A stretch of DNA of 64,000 nucleotides. Origin: Treponema_C sp050937815. Its GTDB lineage: Bacteria > Spirochaetota > Spirochaetia > Treponematales > Treponemataceae. Under the pieces are notes generated by a model that searched no databases, was not told the origin of the DNA, and saw only the letters and a program-made list of their open reading frames with translations. The stretch spans positions 1 to 64,000 of the forward strand of contig NZ_JACDIJ010000003.1 in assembly GCF_050937815.1 (NCBI RefSeq), read 5' to 3'. Numbering within the stretch: position 1 is the first letter of the stretch; every line of letters starts with the position of its first letter. Positions 33,481 through 41,422 of the stretch are shown here, in pieces. Position numbers and translations under genes: made by a program.

Positions 33481-33576
33481 TATTTTAAGCGTCTGGGCAT
33501 ACGGACAAACGGTACTGCGCCGCTTATCCGTATTTTCCAACAAGACAGTGTGTTTTGCCTTCGTTTTGCCGCCTTT
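33481..33576. other. short intergenic spacer after repeat A
   Basis: About 96 bp with a degenerate AAGCGTCT trace of hairpin H1, then unrecognised sequence up to the end of the NADH oxidase gene. No gene is seen. Confidence 0.4.
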
Positions 33577-34914
33577 TTACGCATTCGGCGCTTTTAAAGC
33601 CGCCATCGTGATGTAGTTATAGGGCTGGTTAAAATGCGGTAAAAAGAAAATATCCAGCAGTTTTAATTTATCGATGGTAACGCGCTCTTGAATGGCAAGG
33701 GAGAACATATGGATACCCATCGAAACGTCGAGGCGCGACACAAGCTGGGCACCGATAATGCGGCGGCTTTTCTTTTCAAATACGATGCGGATTTTAACCT
33801 TTTCATTTGTGCGCATAAATAAGGCGCGCTGAAAATCTTCGTAGTCGGTGCAATCGGCATCGATACCGGCCGCCTTTGCTTTGTTTAAAGTCAAACCGGT
33901 GGAAATCATATTCAAGCCGAAAATTGAAATGGCGTTTGACCCCTGCACGCCGACCGACTCTATAGCGGTTCCGCATGCATTGTGGGCGGCAATAATGCCC
34001 GAACGAACAGCGTTTGTCGCCAAAGCGATATAGTTTACAGCGCCCAAGGCGTTGTCATACACCGTTGCGCAGTCGCCGATGGCATATACGTCTTTAACGC
34101 TTGTTTCCTGTTTTAAGTTTACAAGATAGGCGCCGTTTTTAAAGCATTCGAGCTTGTCTTTAGCAAGGGCCGTATTCGGCCTAAAGCCTACCGCCCAAAT
34201 AACCATATCGGCGTCCACGCTTCCCTTTGAGGTGAGCACCCTTTGCACTTTTTCATCGCCTTCAAAACCTTCGACACAGGCGCCGAATTTAAGTTCTACG
34301 CCGTTATCTTCCATATTTTTTTTCATCAATTCGGTAAATTCGCCGTCGTAATAAACCGGAAGGCAGGTTTCGGCAACATCGATGAGGGTTGTTTTTTTGT
34401 TGTGCCGTTTAAACGCTTCGGCCAATTCGACGCCGATGTAGCCCGCACCGATAACGGCGACACTGCGGATGTCTTCCATCTTTAACTTATCGATAACGGA
34501 CTGCGCATCCTGAAAAAGTTTTACCTGTTGAATATTTTTAAGCTTGCTTCCGGGAAGATCGGGAATAATCGGGTTCGAACCGGTTGCTAAAATCAATTTG
34601 TCGTAGTTTTCGGTGATTGTCTGCCCTTGAGCGTTTTTTGCCGTTACGACTTTTTTATCGAAATCGATATTCGTAACCTCGGTTTGCATATGAACGACCG
34701 CCCCCTTGGCTTCCATCTTTTGTTTATCGGAATAAAAAAGGCCGTCCGAACCGTCTATTTGATTTCCTATCCACAATGCCATACCGCAGCCCAAAAAGCT
34801 GACGTTTGTGTTGCGTTCAAAAACGACAACCTGGTTGCCTTTGTAATTATCCAGCATTGTGTTAATTGCGGCGGTTCCCGCATGGTTTCCGCCTACAACG
34901 ATGATTTTACTCAT
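33577..34914 (-). CDS. nox: NADH oxidase / CoA-disulfide reductase family flavoenzyme
   Basis: 445 aa. FAD-binding GGNHAGTAAIN at the N-terminus, the redox-active Cys in VSFLGCGMALW near residue 43 (single-Cys sulfenic type), NAD-binding VAVIGAGYIGVELAEAF near 152, and second FAD motif VYAIGDCAT near 275. The pattern fits water-forming NADH oxidases, which remove oxygen and regenerate NAD+ in anaerobes; CoA-disulfide reductase is the main alternative. AAGGGG precedes the ATG. The gene is flanked on both sides by copies of the structured repeat in direct orientation. Confidence 0.92.
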   Translation of the reverse strand: MSKIIVVGGNHAGTAAINTMLDNYKGNQVVVFERNTNVSFLGCGMALWIGNQIDGSDGLFYSDKQKMEAKGAVVHMQTEVTNIDFDKKVVTAKNAQGQTITENYDKLILATGSNPIIPDLPGSKLKNIQQVKLFQDAQSVIDKLKMEDIRSVAVIGAGYIGVELAEAFKRHNKKTTLIDVAETCLPVYYDGEFTELMKKNMEDNGVELKFGACVEGFEGDEKVQRVLTSKGSVDADMVIWAVGFRPNTALAKDKLECFKNGAYLVNLKQETSVKDVYAIGDCATVYDNALGAVNYIALATNAVRSGIIAAHNACGTAIESVGVQGSNAISIFGLNMISTGLTLNKAKAAGIDADCTDYEDFQRALFMRTNEKVKIRIVFEKKSRRIIGAQLVSRLDVSMGIHMFSLAIQERVTIDKLKLLDIFFLPHFNQPYNYITMAALKAPNA

Positions 34915-34977
34915 TCTATAACCCCTTTAATGTTATATGGTACAATTTTACCCTATTGAAAAGAAAAGTCAAGGTTT

Positions 34978-35186
34978 AAAACGGGCGTCTAAAATCGCGC
35001 CGCCCGTTTTAATTTGAGTTTTGCCTCTTGAGAAAAGGAACGGGCGGCAAAACTCCCGCTATTTACGGTGCTTTCTCTCCTGCGTTACGAAAGCACGAAT
35101 AAAACAGCTTCCAAAGTTGACACTTTGTTCCGCTGTTTTATTTTAAGGAAGGTTTAAAACGGGCGTCTAACATAGCGCCACCCGTA
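34978..35186 (+). repeat. structured intergenic repeat, copy B
   Basis: H1 AAAACGGGCG/CGCCCGTTTT (34978-35010), H2 GAGTTTTGCC/GGCAAAACTC (35016-35055), H3 GTGCTTTC/GAAAGCAC (35068-35096), H4 AAAACAGC/GCTGTTTT enclosing CAAAGT-TGAC-ACTTTG (35101-35139), an AAGGAAGG tract, then a second H1-like element ACGGG/CCCGT (35159-35185). In H1, all three stem differences from copy A are compensated on the other arm. The -35 of the tetR promoter starts directly at its end. Confidence 0.88.
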
Positions 35187-35214
35187 TTGACTTTTTTGCA
35201 AACCGAAGTACAAT
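35187..35214 (+). promoter_or_regulatory. promoter of the TetR gene (leaderless)
   Basis: TTGACT (35187-35192), 16-bp spacer, TACAAT (35209-35214), 6 nt before the ATG at 35221. It abuts the end of repeat copy B. Confidence 0.7.
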
Positions 35215-35220
35215 CGATTT

Positions 35221-35844
35221 ATGCCCAAGTTCGAACGCAAAACAAAGGAAGAACGCCGCCGCGAAATACGGGAAGCCGCAAAAAAGGTCTTTTTAAAAAA
35301 AGGCTACCGCAATGCGACTATGGAAGATATTGTTGCGGCGACAAGTCTTTCCAAAGGAGGCGTGTATCAATATTATAAAAGCACCAAGGCCATTATGTTC
35401 GACATTATGCAGGGCGGTAATTTTTTTAGGCATTCGCGCTCGCAGGAAATTATAAAAGAAGGCCTGGAAGCTCAAGCCGATGTTTTTGAAATTATCACGC
35501 GGGTTTGGGAGGCAAAGCTCTTTGAAAAGGTGCGCGAAAAAAAACTGTATCTTATGTTTTTGGCCGAAATACCTTACGATAAAGAAACCGAAGCCCTGCA
35601 CCGCAAACTGGAAAAGCAATCGTTTGAACTTGCTTTGAATGCCCTTGAAGAAAATGCGGCGGTTTTTCCGGAACTGCGGCACATGGCAAAAAAAATGTTG
35701 TACTCCGATATATTGCTTTATTCGCGTATGTCTATCGGTATTATGATGTCTTACGAATTGTTCAGCGATAAAAAAATCTTCGATTCCAAGCGCGATGAAA
35801 TCCATTCTATAATTTATGCCTTTATAAAAAAAATGTTTGAATAA
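35221..35844 (+). CDS. TetR family transcriptional regulator
   Basis: 207 aa. The N-terminal HTH reads REIREAAKKVFLKKGYRNATMEDIVAATSLSKGGVYQYYKS (about residues 14-54), a textbook TetR domain. The rest is a helical ligand-binding domain. It lies 140 bp upstream of a MATE efflux gene on the same strand and probably represses it; a large palindrome in between is the candidate operator. Its own promoter is 6 nt from the ATG, so the mRNA is likely leaderless. Confidence 0.93.
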   Translation: MPKFERKTKEERRREIREAAKKVFLKKGYRNATMEDIVAATSLSKGGVYQYYKSTKAIMFDIMQGGNFFRHSRSQEIIKEGLEAQADVFEIITRVWEAKLFEKVREKKLYLMFLAEIPYDKETEALHRKLEKQSFELALNALEENAAVFPELRHMAKKMLYSDILLYSRMSIGIMMSYELFSDKKIFDSKRDEIHSIIYAFIKKMFE

Positions 35845-35895
35845 AAACTGCACACGGATGTGCAAAAAACGCTATCGCGAGATTTACAGACACTA

Positions 35896-35924
35896 TTGAC
35901 AATAAAATTAGTTTTATATAACAT
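35896..35924 (+). promoter_or_regulatory. promoter of the MATE gene
   Basis: TTGACA (35896-35901) with TAACAT (35919-35924) at 17 bp; the -10 is weak and overlaps the left edge of the 34-bp palindrome. Confidence 0.5.
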
Positions 35925-35953
35925 ATAACCGACGCTTGCGTCGGTTATATGTT
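35920..35953. promoter_or_regulatory. 34-bp palindrome, candidate TetR operator
   Basis: Left arm AACATATAACCGACGC (35920-35935), two-base centre TT, right arm its exact reverse complement (35938-35953). It overlaps the -10 region of the MATE gene and sits between the tetR gene and the gene it probably controls. It could also act as an RNA hairpin in the leader. Confidence 0.6.
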
Positions 35954-35986
35954 ACGCTGCGTCTTGCTTATATTTGGAGGTATGTT

Positions 35987-37336
35987 ATGACGGATAAAAG
36001 GGAAGCGCTTATCGGCGGCAATATGTTTTCGCTTATGTTAAAGCTGAGCGTTCCGGGCATTATCGGTATGCTTGTTATCAGCTTATACAGCTTTGTGGAC
36101 GGCATCTTTGTCGGACGCTTTGTCGGAGAAGCGGCGTTGGGAGCAATCAGTATCGCCTATCCTTTTACGCTTTTAAACAACGGTATTGCCGTTTTGGTCG
36201 GTATAGGTTCGGCTTCGGTATTGTCGCGCGCGGTCGGCCGCCAAGACAAAAAGACAATCGATGCGGTTATGGGAAACGTGCTTATCCTTACCCTGATGTT
36301 TTCATCGGCGGTGATGATTTTAGGTTATATCTTTGCACCGCAGCTTTTAAAACTTATCGGCGCGGAAGGAAAGATGTTCGATTTTGCCGTGCGCTATTTG
36401 CGCATTGTCTATTTCGGCTCGATTTTTGTAAACTTCGGTCAAGCGTCGAATATGGTAATCCGCGGCGAAGGCAGGATGGGTCTTGCAATGCTTCTTATGG
36501 GCATAAGCGCCGTACTGAACATTATTTTGGATGCCGTTTTTATTATACCGCTTAATATGGGAATCGAAGGCGCCGCGATTGCAACCGTTATTTCGCAGAT
36601 TGTTCTTGCGGTTTTAAACTTTTTATATTTTACCGTATTCAGTAAAAACGTGCGGCTTACACGGTTCAGATTGGAAAAGAGCATTGTAAAAGGTACCCTT
36701 TCGGTCGGCGTTTCGGCAATGTTTATGCAAGTATTTTCTTTGATTCAACAAGCGCTTATCTATTCGACTTTAAAACGCTACGGAGGAGAAGATCAGGTTG
36801 TGCTCATGGGCGCTTTTTTCAGATACATAATGCTCGCCTTTATTCCGCTGTGGGGAATAAGCCAGGGCTTCCAGCCCTTTGCCGGAACCAATTTCGGCGC
36901 CAACCGGTTTGACCGCGTAAAAAAAGGCACCCTGTTGTTTTACGGTTTCGGCTTTACCCTTGCCCTGCTTTTTTGGCTCGGCTTTTTACTTTCACCTCAA
37001 GGGATTTTGGGCTTGTTTATCAAAGACAATCCGGCCCTTGTCGCAGCCGGCACAACGAACGCCCTGGTGGCAATTATCCTTTTTCCGCTTTCGGCATTGA
37101 TGATTATCAATATTACCCTGTTTCAAGCCGTCGGACAGGCAAAATACGCCGGAATCTTCGTTATGGCGCGCCAGCTTATTTTATACGTCCCCGCCGTATT
37201 GATTTTACCCCTCTTTTTCGGTGTGCGCGGCGTATGGATTACGGGAACCGTTGTCGATACCCTTGTAACCCTTGCCTCGATAATTGTCGTACTCAAATTG
37301 TTTAAAACGGAGTTGGCGGAAAACAAAGAAAAATAA
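35987..37336 (+). CDS. MATE family multidrug efflux transporter
   Basis: 449 aa from the ATG at 35987 (GGAGG at 35976-35980). About twelve membrane segments; typical N-half LMLKLSVPGIIGMLVISLYSFVDGIFVGRFVGEAALGAISIAYPF and internal repeat around residue 250. It exports drugs or metabolites using a Na+ or H+ gradient. It follows a TetR gene and a palindromic operator candidate, which suggests inducible expression. A strong terminator follows. Confidence 0.94.
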   Translation: MTDKREALIGGNMFSLMLKLSVPGIIGMLVISLYSFVDGIFVGRFVGEAALGAISIAYPFTLLNNGIAVLVGIGSASVLSRAVGRQDKKTIDAVMGNVLILTLMFSSAVMILGYIFAPQLLKLIGAEGKMFDFAVRYLRIVYFGSIFVNFGQASNMVIRGEGRMGLAMLLMGISAVLNIILDAVFIIPLNMGIEGAAIATVISQIVLAVLNFLYFTVFSKNVRLTRFRLEKSIVKGTLSVGVSAMFMQVFSLIQQALIYSTLKRYGGEDQVVLMGAFFRYIMLAFIPLWGISQGFQPFAGTNFGANRFDRVKKGTLLFYGFGFTLALLFWLGFLLSPQGILGLFIKDNPALVAAGTTNALVAIILFPLSALMIINITLFQAVGQAKYAGIFVMARQLILYVPAVLILPLFFGVRGVWITGTVVDTLVTLASIIVVLKLFKTELAENKEK

Positions 37337-37348
37337 AGGAATAAATTA

Positions 37349-37389
37349 CCGCCGCCGCACCTTACGGGGACGGCGGTTTCTTTTTTTTT
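37349..37389 (+). terminator. intrinsic terminator after the MATE gene
   Basis: CCGCCG stem paired with CGGCGG (ending 37376), followed by TTTC and nine T. Confidence 0.8.
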
Positions 37390-37422
37390 ACTTCCGCGGT
37401 ATAATTTACTGCGGAGGCTGTT

Positions 37423-39051
37423 ATGAACGCAAAAACAAAGATACAAGAACTTGCTTTAAATATTAAAACGGCGGCGCTGACTTCACCGGGTGCCTTTGTG
37501 CTTATCGCTTTGCTCGGACTGAATCAGCTTTTCTATGCGCATATTCCCTGTGCAATTGATTTGAACATTGTATTTGCTTTTTCGATTGTGTTTACCGCTT
37601 CGGATTTTGTAAAGAATGCCGGTAAAAAACAAAAGATCATCATCTACAGCCTTCTTACCCTGTGTATCGCCGCCTTTTATACCCTTGAACTTTTTACATA
37701 CAGCGAAAAACTGTTCCGTGCAAATTCCTCGCTTATGATTTTGTATTGTTGGATTGCCGCGATTGTCTTTTTTTCGCCGAAACAAAATTATATTATTGAA
37801 TTTAAACTGCGCTTTATTCATATCTTGGTTTCTTTTTTGTTTTTTGCCGCCCTCTATGCGGCGGTTTTTATAAGCGTGTTTTTTGTCAATGCGATTTTTA
37901 ACCTTGATTTGGACTTTGTAGACAGTGTTATATTCAGAATTGCCAATTCGTCCGCATCGGTTACGGCCGGCATTGTTTTTATGTCGTACAAAACCAAAAC
38001 CGAACGCCTTCACTCCAAACTGTTTACCCTGATGTTCCGCGATATTTTATCGCTTTTGCTTCCGGTTCTCTGCGTCCTGGGTCTTATATATGTGGCAAAG
38101 TTTATTATATTTCCTGAAAGCGGTGATGATGAAGGCTTGGGCGGATGGTATTATGTTATTTTTGCCGCCCTTATTTTGTGTGTTTTAATGATGCACAATT
38201 TCGACAGTACACGGCTTAGGGCGCGCCTTATATCCTGTGCCCTCGCCCTTGCGCCTCTTTTATTTATAGCGGCTGCACTGCGGGTACGGCAAGCGGATAT
38301 CGATACCAATCGGTGGTTTTCTCCCGGCTTTACTAAAAAGGATCAAAGCTTTGTTCACGAAATCATTGTGAATGCGGTTTTATCTCTTTTTTTTATATAT
38401 ACGGTGTTTCGGGACAAAAAAATCACGATAAAATTGAACGCCGCCATCGCAGCTATAGCCCTTGTGCTGTTTTTTCCCGTTATCGGCTATGATAATTACA
38501 ATGCCTATAAAAACCTTGAACCGGGATTTCTTATAAAAACACGGAATGAGTTGGAGTATTTCTTGTATGCAAAACGCGCATCTCCTTCACCTCGAAAAAT
38601 CAGCCTATATCAGACATATACAAGCTCTTTTTCACCCTTTGAAAATGTAGACTATATTATAGATACAACAGGCTATACCGATATCTTACTCGGTGTTACA
38701 TTGCGTGCGGAGTTGAACTCAAAGCCGCAGGAACCGACTAAGCCGCAAAAAACGCCTTTTGAAATTACGTACAAAGACTACAGTTTCCGTATCGGAGATG
38801 ACGGAAAAGTTTTGTATATTTTGAACGCGGCAACGGGCGAGCAAAGCGCAATCGATGTATACGAGAGGGCAAAGGCAGACGACGACAGGGAAAGGGCGGA
38901 GGAGAATCTTGACGAGGATAAAAAAACGCCGGCGGATTCCGTCTTTGTATTTGAAAATGCCGATATAAAGATGTATATCATCCGCTATACTTACTATGAA
39001 GACGATTATGCAAGAATAGAGTTCAACGCTTATATAAAAAACGCAATTTAG
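37423..39051 (+). CDS. DUF4153 family membrane protein
   Basis: 542 aa. About ten membrane segments occupy residues 20-350, followed by a soluble C-terminal domain (about 365-540) with a charged low-complexity stretch ERAKADDDRERAEENLDEDKK. The segment YKTKTERLHSKLFTLMFRDILSLLLPVLCVLGLIYVAKF fits DUF4153. TATAAT at about 37400 and GCGGAGGCT just before the ATG give a normal leadered start. The function is unknown. Confidence 0.8.
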   Translation: MNAKTKIQELALNIKTAALTSPGAFVLIALLGLNQLFYAHIPCAIDLNIVFAFSIVFTASDFVKNAGKKQKIIIYSLLTLCIAAFYTLELFTYSEKLFRANSSLMILYCWIAAIVFFSPKQNYIIEFKLRFIHILVSFLFFAALYAAVFISVFFVNAIFNLDLDFVDSVIFRIANSSASVTAGIVFMSYKTKTERLHSKLFTLMFRDILSLLLPVLCVLGLIYVAKFIIFPESGDDEGLGGWYYVIFAALILCVLMMHNFDSTRLRARLISCALALAPLLFIAAALRVRQADIDTNRWFSPGFTKKDQSFVHEIIVNAVLSLFFIYTVFRDKKITIKLNAAIAAIALVLFFPVIGYDNYNAYKNLEPGFLIKTRNELEYFLYAKRASPSPRKISLYQTYTSSFSPFENVDYIIDTTGYTDILLGVTLRAELNSKPQEPTKPQKTPFEITYKDYSFRIGDDGKVLYILNAATGEQSAIDVYERAKADDDRERAEENLDEDKKTPADSVFVFENADIKMYIIRYTYYEDDYARIEFNAYIKNAI

Positions 39052-39054
39052 CGT

Positions 39055-39175
39055 AAAACGTTCCGCCGCACTCGGTCCCGGCCCGGATTGGAGCGGGGCG
39101 AAGCCGCCGGCGTGCGAGTGCGCACGCCGGCCGGCCGTGAGGGCAAGCCGCGCAAAGCCGGTTTGCTTTATGTTT
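39055..39175. other. GC-rich intergenic element with strong hairpin
   Basis: Markedly richer in G and C than its neighbours. It contains CCGGCGTGCG (39107-39116) / CGCACGCCGG (39121-39130) with a 4-nt loop and several GCCGG and GGGGCG motifs. No T-run follows the hairpin. A reading frame through it shares no features with a real protein. Confidence 0.6.
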
Positions 39176-39247
39176 ATGCCGCTAAAAACGGTGTAAGCTT
39201 GGAGGGGCAAACATACGTTAAATCAAGCAGCGCATGTAAACAATTTT

Positions 39248-39745
39248 TTATTTTATGTTATCGATTTCTTCCGCTGTGGATTTTTTCCAAAATTGGCTTC
39301 GTCCGATGCCCATACCGATTTCGCCGCGCATTTCAAGGGTGTCTTCTTTATATTTTTTGCCGTCTGCTTTGCGGAATGTGATTTTACATTTGTATATTTT
39401 TCCGTCGGCAGGATCGATGATGTTTCCGCCCGCCCATTGACCCGGAGTTTTAGACGTAAGGCCCCAAATCCAAGGAGTGCCGACTAGGGGCATTTTGTTT
39501 ACAACTCCGGCAACGGGAAAATCTTTGTAGGATTCTTTTACGGCCGTTGCAATTTTGTCGCGGGGTTCGTCGGCAGCGGCAAGAATCTCGCCGTATAAAA
39601 CGCCGTCTTTTTGATAAATATGCCAACCGGCGGTCAGCTTTCCTTCTTCGTTAATACTGACCCAATAGCCCTCAACGGGATCGGCTGCAAAGGCGATGGC
39701 GGCGGCACAGAGCACAAGCAAAGCCGCAAAAATCGGTTTTTTCAT
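39248..39745 (-). CDS. DUF2147 family exported protein
   Basis: 165 aa. The signal peptide IFAALLVLCAAAIAFAAD has an AxA site, so the protein is exported. The mature part opens DPVEGYWVSINEEGKLTAGWHIYQKDGVLYGEI and holds WGLTSKTPGQWAGGNIIDPADGKIYKCKITF and MRGEIGMGIGRSQFW, the DUF2147 pattern. GAGGAG precedes the ATG. It is probably periplasmic; the role is unknown. Confidence 0.88.
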   Translation of the reverse strand: MKKPIFAALLVLCAAAIAFAADPVEGYWVSINEEGKLTAGWHIYQKDGVLYGEILAAADEPRDKIATAVKESYKDFPVAGVVNKMPLVGTPWIWGLTSKTPGQWAGGNIIDPADGKIYKCKITFRKADGKKYKEDTLEMRGEIGMGIGRSQFWKKSTAEEIDNIK

Positions 39746-39831
39746 GTATAAAACTCCTCATGTAATATAAAGTGTATTACAGTATGAAACGAAAGGATTT
39801 GTTTGTCAAGATTGGTGCCGGCGGGGCTTTT

Positions 39832-40791
39832 TTATTTCCGTTTTTGCTGAAAGGTCGATGTATTGCGCTCCCAAAAAACACCGTCCGCGTATCCCTGTAT
39901 CGTTTTGTCGGTTTCGGCGCTTTTTAAGCGTTTTTCCGCCCAGCAGCAATATTCTTCGTTCATTTCTATACCGATAAAATTACGCCCCAGTTTTTTTGCC
40001 GTAACCGAAGTCGTTCCGGAACCGAGAAAGGGATCGAAAACAAGGCCGTCTTCGGGGCAGCTTGCAAGAATCAATTTGGCAATTAATTTTTCCGGCTTTT
40101 GTGTGGGATGATCGGTATTTTCACTCATCGACCAATAGGGAACGGAAATATCGTCCCAAAAATTGCCGGCGCTCGTTAAGCGGAAATTCCCGTTTTCGGT
40201 TTCCTGCCAATCTTTAGGCGCTCCGTTTTCGCGGTAGGGGGCAAGAACGCGCCGCTTTTGCTTTACTGCATCGGCGTCGAAATAGTAATCGTCGCCGATT
40301 GTACCGAACCAAATATCTTCGCAGGCATTTTTCCAATTTGCCCGTGCGCCCCGTCCCTTTTCGCGCTGCCAGGTAATACGGCTGCGGACAACCGTGTGCT
40401 TTTTCATAATCTCATAAAGACAAAAGCTGCTTTTCCAGTCGCCGCATATATATACGGAGCCGTTCGGTTTTAATACTCGTAAAAGACGCGGAAACCACGA
40501 ATATACGTATTCCGAATACGCTTCGTCGCCGCTTTTGGAAAATTTAAATCCGTGGAAATTTTTATCGAGGTTGTACGGAGGGTCTATAATAAGCAAGTCG
40601 GCACAAAAAGGAGGCAAAGCATCAAGGACGCCGAATAAATCCGCACACAGCGTTTTATTTTTGAGCGTTTCTAAAGACAGCGTTTGGGAGCCGGCATACA
40701 CAAGCTTGCTTTTATACAAAACCCGTTCTTCTTCGCTTAAACGAAGCGTTTTATTTTTGGGAGAACGCTGCTTTATATCCGAGTTGCTCAT
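39832..40791 (-). CDS. DNA methyltransferase, beta class (orphan)
   Basis: 319 aa from the ATG at 40789-40791. Motif IV is DLLIIDPPYNLDKNF near residue 60, and motif I lies toward the C-terminus as VFDPFLGSGTTSVTAKKLGRNFIGIEMNEEY. This order defines the beta class. DPPY fits N6-adenine or N4-cytosine methylation; the target site cannot be read from sequence. No restriction endonuclease gene is adjacent, so it may be a solitary, possibly regulatory, enzyme. The frame continues upstream into the YbjQ gene without a better start. Confidence 0.92.
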   Translation of the reverse strand: MSNSDIKQRSPKNKTLRLSEEERVLYKSKLVYAGSQTLSLETLKNKTLCADLFGVLDALPPFCADLLIIDPPYNLDKNFHGFKFSKSGDEAYSEYVYSWFPRLLRVLKPNGSVYICGDWKSSFCLYEIMKKHTVVRSRITWQREKGRGARANWKNACEDIWFGTIGDDYYFDADAVKQKRRVLAPYRENGAPKDWQETENGNFRLTSAGNFWDDISVPYWSMSENTDHPTQKPEKLIAKLILASCPEDGLVFDPFLGSGTTSVTAKKLGRNFIGIEMNEEYCCWAEKRLKSAETDKTIQGYADGVFWERNTSTFQQKRK

Positions 40792-40814
40792 TGACGAGTC
40801 TGTGTAAAACTGGT

Positions 40815-41126
40815 TTATTTGAATTTTACGGCGGTTCCGTATGCAATTACTTCCGCCGCATTTTGCATAACCGCAGCGGACGAATAACGGACATTGACAA
40901 TACCGTCGGCACCGAGTTTTTCGGCTTCTTCGCACATGCGTTTTGTCGCCAAAGCGCGCGCGGTATTCATCATTTCGGTGTAGCCCTTCAGTTCACCGCC
41001 GATTACCGTTTTAAAGCTTTGCATAATATCCTGACCGATATGCTTTGATTGTATTGTGCTTCCCTTTACCAATCCGAGCGTTTCCAAATCTTTACCGGAT
41101 ATAAAATCAGTATTTACCAAGATCAT
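40815..41126 (-). CDS. YbjQ/UPF0145 family protein
   Basis: 103 aa, full size. It reads MILVNTDFISGKDLETLGLVKGSTIQSKHIGQD and AEKLGADGIVNVRYSSAAVM with the usual AYGTAVKF end. The family folds like heavy-metal-binding domains and forms pentamers, but no function is established. It overlaps the 3' end of the small membrane protein gene by 20 nt, and the methyltransferase gene follows at 24 bp, so the three form one unit. Confidence 0.93.
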   Translation of the reverse strand: MILVNTDFISGKDLETLGLVKGSTIQSKHIGQDIMQSFKTVIGGELKGYTEMMNTARALATKRMCEEAEKLGADGIVNVRYSSAAVMQNAAEVIAYGTAVKFK

Positions 41127-41331
41127 CTTCTTCTCCTCCTTTGATTTCTTTTATGCGCTCTATAAGCAGCCATATAAAAGCAGCTGCGATTACAAACAGA
41201 ATAACAAATACCGCAACTTTAAAAATAGGGGGAGTATTGTTTTTGTACGCAAAAAGATTGAATAGCGAGTATACCAAAACACAAAAAACGATTAAAATCG
41301 GAGCTATCATTTTTTTTGTATGTATGTGCAT
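41107..41331 (-). CDS. small two-helix membrane protein
   Basis: 74 aa with two membrane segments (about residues 8-28, MIAPILIVFCVLVYSLFNLFA, and 35-58, FKVAVFVILFVIAAAFIWLLI) and a charged tail IERIKEIKGGEEDD. It overlaps the start of the YbjQ gene, so they are translationally coupled. UPF0145 proteins are often encoded next to such small membrane proteins. The function is unknown. Confidence 0.65.
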   Translation of the reverse strand: MHIHTKKMIAPILIVFCVLVYSLFNLFAYKNNTPPIFKVAVFVILFVIAAAFIWLLIERIKEIKGGEEDDLGKY

Positions 41332-41422
41332 AAAAATTATATACCATATAAGCGAAGAACATGCAAGCGCCTTTTATGCAACCTTTTTTATTTGATTTTG
41401 TCTAAATAGTTCGGAGAATACT

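Noticed and set aside
33304..35186. Insertion sequence or transposon made by repeats A and B
   Set aside because: No transposase gene and no clear target duplications; only repeat pairs around one metabolic gene.
39088..39381. 97-codon frame from the GC-rich island into the DUF2147 gene
   Set aside because: Composition is driven by GC repeats and it overlaps a convincing gene on the other strand.
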